A DNA stretch of 64,000 nucleotides. Source: Cyclobacterium sp. 1_MG-2023. GTDB lineage: Bacteria; Bacteroidota; Bacteroidia; Cytophagales; Cyclobacteriaceae. Under the pieces are notes generated by a model that was not told the DNA's origin, searched no databases, and worked only from the letters and a program-made list of their open reading frames with translations. The DNA lies in NCBI RefSeq assembly GCF_030546805.1, contig NZ_JAUOPC010000004.1:434001-498000 (forward strand), in the 5' to 3' direction. The stretch's first letter is position 1; each line of letters opens with the position of its first letter. A program made the translations under genes and the position numbers. Positions 28,101 through 37,156 of the stretch are shown here, in pieces.

Positions 28101-28532
28101 ACTAGCGATGGTCAAGGGCCCAATGGAGAAGAAGTTTACCATGATGGAATGCTAATGGATGGTGTAACTTCAGATGGAAACCCTAACACGAATGTAATTT
28201 CTCAAGCATTATATTATCAAAGTACCTACAACTGGGGTGGTCCACAGTATAGCCAGGCAAGGTATGAATTGTATATCAAGGAAAACACCTACTTTAAGTT
28301 AAGAGAATTATCTATTGCTTACGATTTGCCATCACAAATTGCTTCAAAACTAGGTGCATCTAGTATTCAAGTGTCCGCTTTTGGTAGAAACTTGTTTTTC
28401 TTCTACAGAAACTTAAAGGATCTGGATCCGGAAGTTCTTACAGGTGGTTCAAGGTGGGCACAAACACTTACAAGTGCAGGTACCAACCCGGCTACCCGAA
28501 GTATGGGTCTTATGCTTAGGGCAAGATTCTAA
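25143..28532 (+). CDS. susC: SusC/RagA-type TonB-dependent outer-membrane transporter
   Basis: Imports oligosaccharides across the outer membrane, with the SusD protein as lid, using TonB energy. After an N-terminal hydrophobic export signal (about 20-42) comes a carboxypeptidase-D-like domain (about 57-127, with G-K-V-V-D-T-N-G-E-P-L-P-G-V), then the plug (about 150-275; A-P-G-V-R-I, D-G-V-P-I, L-K-G-A-S-A-A-A-L-Y-G-S) and a 22-strand barrel ending in M-L-R-A-R-F with the terminal Phe. Length of 1129 residues is typical. SusD starts 29 bases downstream. No anti-sigma/sigma factor or hybrid two-component gene lies nearby. The transport class is certain; the cargo is inferred from the neighbouring sulfatases and lyase. 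Confidence 0.96.
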   Translation: MKNEKNLLKTGFAIKGISTFIQVIALVFILISVPIYSSAFGAIINSKTEDLREYLVVTGKVVDTNGEPLPGVTITVKSSNIGTVSDIEGNYSIDVAANATLVFSYIGFETQEVNVGNQSTINITLNEDIGEMDEFVFTSLGVPKEPRALGYATTTIKSQELVKVGTPNIATSLYGKAPGVRIQSGAGGATSAVNITIRGINSITGRNQPLIILDGVPIRNEEVTNNNYWGDQRLRGNGLLDINPEDIAELTVLKGASAAALYGSEAVNGVIMITTKKGSTKGFRVDFNANISMDKIAYLPRYQNVRGPGAPNHVFDVGQNEDGFFTYEDGTLGLPNTSLNFGPKFDGRMVYGWDGVERPYVAQEDSYAALFNDPVNSQVNVAISNSTDVADFRLSLTRQDNEALSLNSKNSKNVAHLNSTFRISKKVRTDLMINYINQYTANRPYSVDRLINNFGGMMSRFDNGAWYLDKYKTSRGYRYVTGNGQSLTPDENITRNGFMGAIGDYVWRVNEHQASELSNRVIGSITNHYDITDELFLRARLSTDFTYRKNENETSSTRPLAFGPSGGFSMSNEIFSILYGDLLLTYRKKLTDEVTLSAMAGYTANKESYSSISRGTNGGLSTENLFDIVASVNLPNNGSSRTSQVIDAALGTVNLDYKGFWFLEGTIRRDRTSTMNPDNNAFVYPSANTSFILSDAIELPGFINLAKIRGSWGIVGNYPDVYRANIAYNQNTLGVQQTGGSPVLYTNISSSFGNDLIRPEQKHEFEFGFESRFLQGRLNLNFSYYNAQIRDQILPLTLPSTSGASSVLANIGTLRNKGIEIGIDGTAYKSTNLEWTAGINFSRNKNVVEKLANNATELLHADYDGNAAQLRSVVGRPMGDFYARPIETNSNGEKIVQPNGLYKIDPNNWIRAGNAMPKAVGGVFNTLRYKNFTFDVMADFQIGGHVMPTGVNWMISRGLTEESLKYMDTESGGLSYYVNADGQGVQTSDGQGPNGEEVYHDGMLMDGVTSDGNPNTNVISQALYYQSTYNWGGPQYSQARYELYIKENTYFKLRELSIAYDLPSQIASKLGASSIQVSAFGRNLFFFYRNLKDLDPEVLTGGSRWAQTLTSAGTNPATRSMGLMLRARF

Positions 28533-28561
28533 TAGTTGTTTCCTCTAAAACTTAAGAAATT

Positions 28562-30145
28562 ATGAAAATTAAATTAATAAGCTTTTTTCTTGTACTGATT
28601 GTAAGCATTTCCGGATGTGAATATTCGGAGTTTGAAGACAATTATGCTGACCCTTCAAAAGTGTCTGAAACCTCAGTAGATAAGCAGTTTACAGGTTTTA
28701 TCATTGCCAATAGGGAGTACGTTCTTCCCAGTTACTGGAATTACTTTGTGGTGTTGCGGATTACACTTAACAGGTATACCCAGGCTGTAGGATGGGCCAA
28801 CGAAGAAAATCAGTATGTACCGGGTTCTGCGGCAATAAATGACAGGTGGAACAATTACTATCAGTTCTTGGCTCAATACAGAGAACTGGAAAAAGTGTAC
28901 AATGGGCTTTCAGAGCTTGATAAGCAAGATAACAGGATCTATATGATCACAGCGGCTACCTACCTATATGACCATACGCAAAAAGTAGTGGATCTTCATG
29001 GAGCCATTCCATTTTCTGAAGCAGGAATGTTAAGTACCAATGGTGGCGATTACAGCATGTCCTATCCCGGATATGATGAACCGGAAGCCATTTACACGAA
29101 GATGCTTGATGATCTTGCCGGTTTTGCTGACGAATTGAGAACAATGGATATCAACCCTGGAATCCTTACAGGTTTTCAGACCCAAGATCTGATCAATAGA
29201 GGGGATATCGATATGTGGTTAAAATATATCAATTCATTAAGGTTGAGAATGTTGAATAGGGTAAGTGCGGCTCCGAATTTTGCATCTAGAGCTGCGACAG
29301 AAATTAGTGAGATTTTATCTAATCCTACAAACTACCCGGTTGTGACAACCAATGATGAAAATATTACCTTTCGTATTTATCAATTGGGTACGCTGATAAG
29401 TGCAACCAGTTGGCAAGGAGGTTTGGAAGACTGGAATGGAAATGTTGCCGGGAAGGAAATTGTTGATCACATGCTTGACAACAATGATCCAAGACTTACC
29501 TATGTTTTCGAGCCGGGTGAAGAAGCAGAAGGTGAGTATATGGGACTTGATCCATTATTGAATGGATCTGATCAAACAGACCTAATTGGTACCAATACAC
29601 TTACCATCTATAACAGGTCTACGCTTAGCAGAAACCAGTATTTCCCCGGTATGTTAATCAATGCTTCTCAGGTTCATTTGATTGCTTCAGAATTCTACCT
29701 CAAAGAAGGACAAGATAGCAAAGCCATGATGCATTATGAAACGGCTATTAAGGAGTCCATCGATTATTATGAAATTTTAAGAGGGATGACTAATACTACC
29801 ATTTCACCTGATCCGGAGGTTCCGTCAGAAGATGATGTGATGGCGTATTTGTCTGAAGATGACATTAGCTGGAGTATGGCAACTTCTGAAATGGAAAAAA
29901 TGAAGTTGATCGCTAGACAAAGATGGTTACATTATAATGTTGTACAACCTCATGAAAACTGGGCAGAAATCAGAAGGAACGACGTGTTGGGTCTTGAATT
30001 TTGGGAAGATCAGTCTAACCAGCAATCTTTACCGCCTAGCAGATGGATTTATCCTGGATCTGAGCAAACTTATAATACAGAAAATTATGAGAGAGTTCAG
30101 GCAGATGATGTACTTTCCAGAGAACTTTTCTGGGATGTTGATTAA
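28562..30145 (+). CDS. susD: SusD/RagB-type glycan-binding outer-membrane lipoprotein
   Basis: Binds glycan at the cell surface and closes over the SusC barrel. The lipobox ends at Cys19 (S-I-S-G-C). The remainder looks like the SusD-like group 2 family (PF12771): an early N-Y-x-D-P block, helical TPR-like parts, and near the end R-Q-R-W-L-H-Y-N and N-W-A-E-I-R-R. Length of 527 residues is normal. It is the second gene of the transporter pair and is followed by a terminator at 30201-30225. Confidence 0.94.
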   Translation: MKIKLISFFLVLIVSISGCEYSEFEDNYADPSKVSETSVDKQFTGFIIANREYVLPSYWNYFVVLRITLNRYTQAVGWANEENQYVPGSAAINDRWNNYYQFLAQYRELEKVYNGLSELDKQDNRIYMITAATYLYDHTQKVVDLHGAIPFSEAGMLSTNGGDYSMSYPGYDEPEAIYTKMLDDLAGFADELRTMDINPGILTGFQTQDLINRGDIDMWLKYINSLRLRMLNRVSAAPNFASRAATEISEILSNPTNYPVVTTNDENITFRIYQLGTLISATSWQGGLEDWNGNVAGKEIVDHMLDNNDPRLTYVFEPGEEAEGEYMGLDPLLNGSDQTDLIGTNTLTIYNRSTLSRNQYFPGMLINASQVHLIASEFYLKEGQDSKAMMHYETAIKESIDYYEILRGMTNTTISPDPEVPSEDDVMAYLSEDDISWSMATSEMEKMKLIARQRWLHYNVVQPHENWAEIRRNDVLGLEFWEDQSNQQSLPPSRWIYPGSEQTYNTENYERVQADDVLSRELFWDVD

Positions 30146-30200
30146 CTGATAATAAATTAACGAGCAATTGTAACTAAAAATATGTTCAATATGATAAAAA

Positions 30201-30225
30201 GGAGGCTACTTTAGCCTCCCTTTTT
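30201..30225 (+). terminator. Rho-independent terminator after SusD
   Basis: GGAGGCTA-CTT-TAGCCTCC is a perfect 8-bp stem, followed by T5 with one C between. A5 in front of it gives the minus strand a U-tract too, so it may also end the leftward sulfatase transcript. Confidence 0.88.
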
Positions 30226-30290
30226 ATTTGGATCAATTAATTTATATGCCTAGCCATACTATGGTTCTTCTATTTCTAGGTGTACTTATT

Positions 30291-31706
30291 TTAGTTAGGG
30301 TTTGAAACTTTCTTTTCCCAGGCTTTTAAAGAACTGGAAAGGTTTTCGAATATCTCAGGATGTGAAGATTTTTTATTTTTCTTTTCACCAATATCTGTGG
30401 CAAGATCAAATAGCATACCTTCTTTGTTTTCTTCATTAAATAAAATTTTCCAGTTGCCTTTTCTTGTAGCCTTGGCTTCAGGAGTTTTCCAGAATAAGGT
30501 TCTTTGGGGCATTACTTTTCTTTGGGTGATTAGTTCCAGAAAGCTTGTTCCATCCAAGGCATGTTTTCCGTTTTGATTCGGCATTGGGCTACCGATTATT
30601 TTCAGAACAGTTGGCAAGATATCCATACTCATCAGGGTTTCGTCTGAAATTACATTCTCCGATATCTTTCCCGGCCAGTAGGCTATGGCAGGCACCCGGT
30701 GACCACCTTCATAAAGATCCCCTTTTTCACCATTCAACTTACCGTTCGAGCCCACTTTAGGCCAGGTACTCCCATCATAATCCAGGTATTGCCCATTGTC
30801 AGAAGTAAAGAATATAAATGTGTTGTCAGCCAAGCCTTCTTCTTCCAGAACCTGAATAAGATGCCCTATATTGCTGTCCAAAGATTCAATCATTTCACGT
30901 AATACAGCGGGAACATCTTTTGGATTATGGGGACCCAATTTGCTTTGTGTACCGGGTTTATTACTGGTGAAATCTTCTCCTTCTACACGAGTCTGTAGGT
31001 GGCCGTCATGAGGGGACTGCCAAGGAAAATGAACCCCTAAGTGAGCCAGGTATAAAAAGAAAGGCTGCGTTTTGTTTTTCTTTATGAAGTTTGTTCCGTT
31101 TGAAGTAATCACATCCGTGGTATAGCCTTTTTGAAAAAATAACTGGTTATTGTGCCACCAGTCAGGATAGCCGTAGCGATCGATTTTACTGAAATAATCC
31201 CCACAGCCGGAGGTTAGGCCTTTAAACTCATCAAAGCCAAACTTGGTAGGATTGGCGTCAGGATGATTTCCCAGGTGCCACTTGCCATAATAGGCAGTGG
31301 CATATCCCGTTTCTTTCAAGTAGTGGGCAATGGTCTTAGGTTTGGCATGCTTTGCATCACTTATGCCTTTCACCTTTCCTTTTCCCGGTTTTTGCCAGAA
31401 TCCCGGTAAGGGATCTTCTATACCCACCCGCTGCTGATAACGTCCGGTCAACAATGCGGCACGTGTAGGTGAGCACATGGCGCCATTGCTGTGGAAATCC
31501 GTGAAAAGCATTCCCTTTTGAGCCAGGCGGTTTAAGTTGGGTGTATTGGCTTCTCCACCATAAAAACCACCAAGGTCTCCATAGCCAATATCATCTGCCA
31601 GAATGATGATGATATTGGGATGTGCAGAATTTTGGGCATGAATAGGAACAACAGCTACAGATAGGTGAAATAGGAGAATAAGGACAGAAGTTTGTTTATT
31701 AGCCAT
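30291..31706 (-). CDS. Secreted sulfatase (family S1)
   Basis: Sulfate ester hydrolase, periplasmic or surface, with signal peptide 1-25 (ending I-H-A-Q). The formylglycine motif C-S-P-T-R starts at Cys78; metal ligands D38-D39 lie in L-A-D-D-I-G-Y-G-D; Y-G-K-W-H-L-G and T-S-D-N-G-Q are the later active-site blocks. Length of 471 residues is a complete sulfatase domain. It lies between the SusD gene (convergent) and a second sulfatase gene (divergent, 168 bases between starts), so it belongs to the polysaccharide locus by position. Thr in the fourth position of the motif is rarer than Ser or Ala but allowed by the C-x-P-x-R rule. Confidence 0.94.
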   Translation of the reverse strand: MANKQTSVLILLFHLSVAVVPIHAQNSAHPNIIIILADDIGYGDLGGFYGGEANTPNLNRLAQKGMLFTDFHSNGAMCSPTRAALLTGRYQQRVGIEDPLPGFWQKPGKGKVKGISDAKHAKPKTIAHYLKETGYATAYYGKWHLGNHPDANPTKFGFDEFKGLTSGCGDYFSKIDRYGYPDWWHNNQLFFQKGYTTDVITSNGTNFIKKNKTQPFFLYLAHLGVHFPWQSPHDGHLQTRVEGEDFTSNKPGTQSKLGPHNPKDVPAVLREMIESLDSNIGHLIQVLEEEGLADNTFIFFTSDNGQYLDYDGSTWPKVGSNGKLNGEKGDLYEGGHRVPAIAYWPGKISENVISDETLMSMDILPTVLKIIGSPMPNQNGKHALDGTSFLELITQRKVMPQRTLFWKTPEAKATRKGNWKILFNEENKEGMLFDLATDIGEKKNKKSSHPEIFENLSSSLKAWEKKVSNPN

Positions 31707-31874
31707 TTTCTATAGGTAAATTTTAAATAAAAGCTGTTTTGGCATATATGATAATACCCTATAGTGGATATTTAGGCCATTGTTTCAGCAATTGAAAATG
31801 CGAGGTGAGTTATGGTTTTGATATAAATTTTCTATATTGTTTATTTATAAAATCTTAAAGAAACCAAACCATTT

Positions 31875-33431
31875 ATGAACTTAAAATTACCTGGTCAATT
31901 AACCTATATTTTTGGCATGTTGCTGCTATTGGCATCATGTGGCCCAAAAGAGATAAAAGAAGAAGAAAAAGCTGAAAACCCCAATATCGTTATCATTTAT
32001 ATGGACGACCTCGGTTACGGGGACATGAGTGCATATGATGCCGGGACATTGGAAACACCAAACATGGATAAATTGGCAGAAGGGGGGGTAAAATTTACAG
32101 CCGGCTATGCTTCTTCTGCTACCTGCTCTCCCAGTAGATATGCCTTATTAACAGGAACCTATCCTTGGAGGAATAAAGATGCAAAAATATTGCCCGGAAC
32201 TGCCCCTTTGTTAATAGGAACAGATGAAATGACCATACCCAAGATGCTAAAAAGTCAGGGGTATGCCACTGCAGTCGTGGGTAAATGGCACCTAGGCTTG
32301 GGGGATGGTACTGTTAACTGGAATGAAAAGGTAAGCCCCGGCCCTAATGAGGTAGGTTTTGATTATTCCTATATAATGGCTGCTACGCAAGATAGGGTGC
32401 CTACAGTTTACCTAGAAGACGGAATGGTCCAAGGCTTGGACCCTAATGACCCTATTGAAGTGAGTTATGACAAAAACTTTGAAGGAGAACCAACCGGTAA
32501 GGATAATCCGGAAATGCTCAAAATGAAATGGCACCATGGACATAACAATAGCATTGTCAATGGTATTCCTAGAATAGGCTTTATGAAAGGTGGTAAAAAG
32601 GCACAATGGGTAGATGAAGACATGGCGGATCATTTCCTTGAGAAAGCCAAAGCATATGTCAAAAAAGACAGGGAAGAACCTTTCTTTTTATACTATGCTC
32701 TTCAGCAACCTCATGTTCCCAGGACGCCGCATCCAAGGTTTGAAGGGAAATCAGGTATGGGGCCAAGAGGAGATGTAATTCTTGAAGCAGACTGGTGCAT
32801 TGGTGAATTTATTAAAACCCTGGAAGAAGAAGGTCTTTTGGAAAATACACTGATAATTTTTTCCAGTGACAATGGACCGGTTTTGAATGATGGATACTAT
32901 GATGATGCAGAGGAACTGGTTGGAGATCATACACCTGCTGGTCCGCTCAGAGGTGGGAAATACAGTTTGTTTGAAGCAGGAACAAGGGTGCCATTTATAA
33001 GTTATTGGAAAGGAAAAGCCCTACCGGGAACTACGGATGCTATGGTTAGTCAAATTGATATTTTTAACTCATTGGCCGCTATTTCAGGAAGTCAGGAAAG
33101 GACTAAAGATGGCAAGGATTTTTCTCAATTGTTCTTAGGAAGTGATGGCGAAGGAAGAGATGCCCTAGTACTTGAAGCCACTACCCGCACCGCTTATAGA
33201 AAAGGAGATTGGGTACTGATTCCTCCCTATAAAGGCCCTGCTGTAAATAAATTTGTGAATATTGAAATGGGGAATGACTCTGATTTTCAATTGTATGATT
33301 TAAGTACTGATTTGGAACAGCAAAATAACCTTGCAGAAGAAAATCCTGAAAAATTGAAAGAATTGTTGGAAGAGTTTATTGCCATCAGAGGTGAAGACTT
33401 TGTGGATACCAAAGGACTTGAGTTGAAGTGA
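31875..33431 (+). CDS. Sulfatase lipoprotein (family S1)
   Basis: Sulfate ester hydrolase anchored by lipid at Cys22 (L-A-S-C-G). The formylglycine motif C-S-P-S-R starts at Cys84; D44-D45 lie in Y-M-D-D-L-G-Y-G-D; G-K-W-H-L-G and F-S-S-D-N-G-P follow. It resembles the membrane-anchored sulfatase at 873 in overall plan (long insert with P-G-P-N-E-V-G-F-D-Y-S-Y). Length of 518 residues is normal. The DUF1593 gene starts 49 bases after its stop codon, which suggests one transcript running through 40885. Confidence 0.94.
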   Translation: MNLKLPGQLTYIFGMLLLLASCGPKEIKEEEKAENPNIVIIYMDDLGYGDMSAYDAGTLETPNMDKLAEGGVKFTAGYASSATCSPSRYALLTGTYPWRNKDAKILPGTAPLLIGTDEMTIPKMLKSQGYATAVVGKWHLGLGDGTVNWNEKVSPGPNEVGFDYSYIMAATQDRVPTVYLEDGMVQGLDPNDPIEVSYDKNFEGEPTGKDNPEMLKMKWHHGHNNSIVNGIPRIGFMKGGKKAQWVDEDMADHFLEKAKAYVKKDREEPFFLYYALQQPHVPRTPHPRFEGKSGMGPRGDVILEADWCIGEFIKTLEEEGLLENTLIIFSSDNGPVLNDGYYDDAEELVGDHTPAGPLRGGKYSLFEAGTRVPFISYWKGKALPGTTDAMVSQIDIFNSLAAISGSQERTKDGKDFSQLFLGSDGEGRDALVLEATTRTAYRKGDWVLIPPYKGPAVNKFVNIEMGNDSDFQLYDLSTDLEQQNNLAEENPEKLKELLEEFIAIRGEDFVDTKGLELK

Positions 33432-33480
33432 TCTTGAATGATTCCAGGATTTTGTTCTTAAGCACCAAAAAAATGACCAG

Positions 33481-34839
33481 ATGCTAAAATTTATATCCAT
33501 TTCTTTACCCATTATAGTATTTTGTATGTTAGTGCCGGTACTGCTTCAGGCACAGGAAAAACCGCAAGTGATAGTACTTACTGATATTGGGGGAGATACA
33601 GATGATGAACAAAGCTTGGTTAGGTTTTTATATTATGCAGACCAGTTTGACATAAAAGCTATATGTGCTACAAGTCGATTGGGGCATGGTCAGGACATCA
33701 AACCGGAAATTATTCAGCGCCAATTGGCAGCATATGGGGAGATTTTCCCCAACCTTATCCTACATAAGGAGGATTTTCCCCACCCGGATATGCTGGCAAA
33801 ATTAATCAAATCCGGTAGTGGTAACTCAGAGGCTTTTGGAGAAGGTCACGACTCAGAAGCCTCTGAGGCCATTATCAAAATTGTGGATAAAAGCGAAGGG
33901 ATGGTCCACATTCCAGTATGGGGTGGACTAAGGGAATTGGTTCAAGCCCTTTGGAAGGTTAAAAATACCCGAAGTAAGAAGGAACTTGATGAATTCTGCA
34001 AGAAAATGCAAGTTCACGCCATTGGTGACCAAGATGGCCATAGAAATTACCTTTTAAAAAACTTTAAAGCCTTAAGATTCATAGCCAATGGCTATGCCTG
34101 GAATGGCTTTACCGGTACCGGTATCAGAGAGCTTTCTGCCTTCCGTGGCATGTACATGACAGGTAATCAGCAAATGCAAGATGCGAACTGGGTGAAAAAT
34201 AATATTCACGGCAATGGACCATTAAGTGATTGCTACCAATTAAACGGACATGGAACCGATGGAATGAAAGAAGGGGACAGCCCCTCCTTCCTTGGCTTGA
34301 TCGGCAATGGCTTGAACGTCCCGGATCATCCTGAATGGGGAGGCTGGGGAGGTCGGTACAGATTATTGTTCAATCAACTGTATATAGATGCTCCGGATTT
34401 TATGGAAGGTACATTGAATGAAAGACATGGGGTGGCCCGATGGAGAACAGCCTTTCAGTCAGACTTAATGGCCAGGGTTAAATGGGCCGTTTTACCTTAT
34501 GAACAGGCCAACCACAACCCTGTAGTTATTGTAAATGGAGATGAGTCCGGTACACCTTTATTTTTAGATGTGCTGCCCGGTAAGGAATTGGAGCTAGATG
34601 CCTCTGCAAGCACAGACCCGGATGGGGATGCATTAACCTACAGGTGGTGGATTTACAATGAAATATTTCAACCTATTGGTCCGGTTATATTCAAACCTAC
34701 TTCGGAAGACGCCAAAATTAAAGTGGAGGTTCCACCCTTGCCTCCGGGAAAAGAATTGCACCTTATTCTCGAGGTAACAGACAAGGGCCTACCTGCTATG
34801 ACCAAATACAAGCGTGTTATAATTACTTCAACAATATGA
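33481..34839 (+). CDS. Secreted DUF1593 protein (nucleoside hydrolase-like)
   Basis: Likely periplasmic glycosidase or related hydrolase acting on a sugar product; the exact reaction is not established for the family. A signal peptide (1-25, ending L-Q-A-Q) is followed by a domain with the calcium site of nucleoside hydrolases, T-D-I-G-G-D-T-D-D (D35, D39, D41, D42). The block H-A-I-G-D-Q-D-G-H fits the same fold. The last about 90 residues, beginning near D-P-D-G-D-A-L-T-Y-R-W-W, look like the all-beta domain found at the C-terminus of the cellulose-binding Sde182-like group. Length of 452 residues is typical. It sits between a sulfatase and the heparinase-type lyase. Confidence 0.85.
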   Translation: MLKFISISLPIIVFCMLVPVLLQAQEKPQVIVLTDIGGDTDDEQSLVRFLYYADQFDIKAICATSRLGHGQDIKPEIIQRQLAAYGEIFPNLILHKEDFPHPDMLAKLIKSGSGNSEAFGEGHDSEASEAIIKIVDKSEGMVHIPVWGGLRELVQALWKVKNTRSKKELDEFCKKMQVHAIGDQDGHRNYLLKNFKALRFIANGYAWNGFTGTGIRELSAFRGMYMTGNQQMQDANWVKNNIHGNGPLSDCYQLNGHGTDGMKEGDSPSFLGLIGNGLNVPDHPEWGGWGGRYRLLFNQLYIDAPDFMEGTLNERHGVARWRTAFQSDLMARVKWAVLPYEQANHNPVVIVNGDESGTPLFLDVLPGKELELDASASTDPDGDALTYRWWIYNEIFQPIGPVIFKPTSEDAKIKVEVPPLPPGKELHLILEVTDKGLPAMTKYKRVIITSTI

Positions 34840-34960
34840 TTTAATCCATTAACTCATTTAATAAGGATACTTGATACTCCTGATTTTGTTCAGAGACCTC
34901 ATTTTTATCTGGGTCTCTGGGTTTCAGTCCAATTTAAAAAATTACTATAAGCCCGATTCC

Positions 34961-36943
34961 ATGTCTATACCTTTGCCAGTAAAAATATATAAAATCCCAC
35001 TGCTATTTATTTGTTTCGCTATGGTGTTTTCGGCCTATTCGCAAGAAAACAGAAACCTATTAATTCATTCCTTAAATAGAAAACAAATTGCTGAGAATTT
35101 AAACAGTGCAAAAAAATGGGTCAGTTATCCAGCCTATGAGGAAAGAGAAGAATGGAGTAAACTTCCGGATGAAGTCAGGAAAACTATCATAAAAGAAGGA
35201 GAGGCTTACTTAAATTACGATTGGCCAATCGTTAAGGCCAGTATGTATCTGGAATTTACCCGAACAGGAGATAGGTCTAAAGATGCTACAGTTAATAGTG
35301 CCAGAAAACAGGCCCTTCAAACCTTAATGATGGCAGAGTTAGTGGAGGGAAAAGGTAGATTTTTAGATGACTTGGTCAATGGGGTTTTTGCTTTCTGCGA
35401 ACAAACATATTGGGGTGCCTCAGCACATTTTTACTTGTATGGATTTGATGGAAGCATCGCTAACCCAACCACCATTTTGCCTGATATCGACGATCCAATT
35501 ATAGATTTAATGGTTGGAGATATAGCGAGTGATTTGGCATGGACTTTATATTTTTTCAAGGATGCTTTTAATGAAATCAGCCCTGTAATAGGTAGGAGGC
35601 TTACCTCTGAATTAAAAAAGAAAGTATTGCATCCATTTTATGAACGAAATGATTTTTGGTGGATTACCGGCTGGGGAGAAGGGAGAGTAAATAACTGGAC
35701 GCCATGGTGTAATTTCAACGTTCTTAATGTTTTGTTATTGGTAGAGGATGACCCGATTAAAAAACAAGATGCTATCTATAAGTCCATGCAGTCAGTTGAT
35801 TTATTTATAAATTCCTATCCCGATGACGGTAGCTGCAGTGAAGGGCCCGCCTACTGGGCTCATGCAGGCGGTAAAATGTTTGACTATCTGGAACTATTAG
35901 ACAAGGCCATAGATGGAGGGATAGCTCCTGTTTTTGCTCATCCACTTATTGAAAATATGGGGAAATACATTTATCGATCTCATATTAATGATGGCAGATA
36001 TTATATTAATTTTGCTGATGCTCCATTAAAAATCAAGCATAATCCGGGAAGAATATTCAGGTATGGGGAAAAAATAAATGATCCTATCATGGAGAATTTT
36101 GCGGCTTATTTGGCAAATAAAAGCAGTGAAAAAGACTTGGTAACTTCCGGCACAATTGGGGATAGGTTGAGAAATATATTTTTGCTGACCTCCTTAAACG
36201 AGGTGCATGTGGAGGCCCCCAAAATTAAAGATTATTATTTTCCTGACTGGGATGTGGTGATAGCTAGAGAAAAAGCGAATACCGGTGGCTTTTATTTTAC
36301 AGCAAAGGGAGGTAATAATAATGAAAACCATAATCACAATGACGTGGGTTCCTTTATGCTTTATTATGACGGAAAACCAGTATTTATCGATGTGGGAGTA
36401 GGCACTTACACAAGGCAAACTTTTAGCCCTGAGCGGTATTCAATTTGGACAATGCAATCCAATTACCATAATTTACCACTCATTAATGGAGTGGCACAAA
36501 AAGACGGTGGGAATTTTAAAGCAAAAGGATCCCGATATCGTATGAAAAATGATCAAGTTCATTTTCAAACAGATATTGCAAATGCTTATCCAAATGAAGC
36601 CGCAGTGAAAACCTGGGTAAGGACCTATGAATTCAAGAGAGAAGATGGTTTAATCGTAAGGGACCATTTTGAATTGGAAAAGCATAAAAACGCAATAAAC
36701 TTCCATTTTATGAGTGCATTACCAGTAGCCTTAAAATCTCCCGGCTTATTAGAGATTTCAGGTGATGGGTTTGCAATAAATATGCGCTTTGACCAAAGAA
36801 AACTTGATGCCATTATCGAACCAATTTCAATTGAAGATCCTAAGCTAATCTCCAACCATGGAAAGGAATTGTATAGAATAGTTTATAAATGGAAAGAAGA
36901 CAAGCAGAAGGGAGATATTAAATTTTCAATCAGTGCTAAATAG
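34961..36943 (+). CDS. Heparinase II/III family polysaccharide lyase
   Basis: Probably cleaves a uronic-acid polysaccharide by beta-elimination in the periplasm. The ATG at 34961 is chosen because it gives a clean signal peptide (1-27, ending S-A-Y-S-Q); the frame is open 90 bases further upstream without one. Residues about 40-390 form the helical toroid expected of this fold; the C-terminal beta-sheet domain starts near 400 and holds the family block N-E-N-H-N-H-N-D-V-G-S-F (residues 454-465) followed by D-G-K-P-V-F-I-D-V-G-V-G-T-Y, with a His/Asn set matching the metal and catalytic region. Length of 660 residues fits. The PL family number (PL12, 15, 17, 21 and 33 share this fold) cannot be settled by eye. 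Confidence 0.88.
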   Translation: MSIPLPVKIYKIPLLFICFAMVFSAYSQENRNLLIHSLNRKQIAENLNSAKKWVSYPAYEEREEWSKLPDEVRKTIIKEGEAYLNYDWPIVKASMYLEFTRTGDRSKDATVNSARKQALQTLMMAELVEGKGRFLDDLVNGVFAFCEQTYWGASAHFYLYGFDGSIANPTTILPDIDDPIIDLMVGDIASDLAWTLYFFKDAFNEISPVIGRRLTSELKKKVLHPFYERNDFWWITGWGEGRVNNWTPWCNFNVLNVLLLVEDDPIKKQDAIYKSMQSVDLFINSYPDDGSCSEGPAYWAHAGGKMFDYLELLDKAIDGGIAPVFAHPLIENMGKYIYRSHINDGRYYINFADAPLKIKHNPGRIFRYGEKINDPIMENFAAYLANKSSEKDLVTSGTIGDRLRNIFLLTSLNEVHVEAPKIKDYYFPDWDVVIAREKANTGGFYFTAKGGNNNENHNHNDVGSFMLYYDGKPVFIDVGVGTYTRQTFSPERYSIWTMQSNYHNLPLINGVAQKDGGNFKAKGSRYRMKNDQVHFQTDIANAYPNEAAVKTWVRTYEFKREDGLIVRDHFELEKHKNAINFHFMSALPVALKSPGLLEISGDGFAINMRFDQRKLDAIIEPISIEDPKLISNHGKELYRIVYKWKEDKQKGDIKFSISAK

Positions 36944-37156
36944 CAAATGCTAATCCGCAGACCTTTGGTGCTAGATACAAATGAAACAATGTCCATAGAT
37001 CTGCTTGATTGTATATTTTTTTGAAATTGAATGTCATTAATATTGAATTTGTTTTTCCGGTTATCCTCAAAATATGGGCAATAACATAATTTCAACCATT
37101 ATTTCAGTAATTAAGTGATTTTTTCAATTAGATTGTATGTCAAATTAAATAGATCA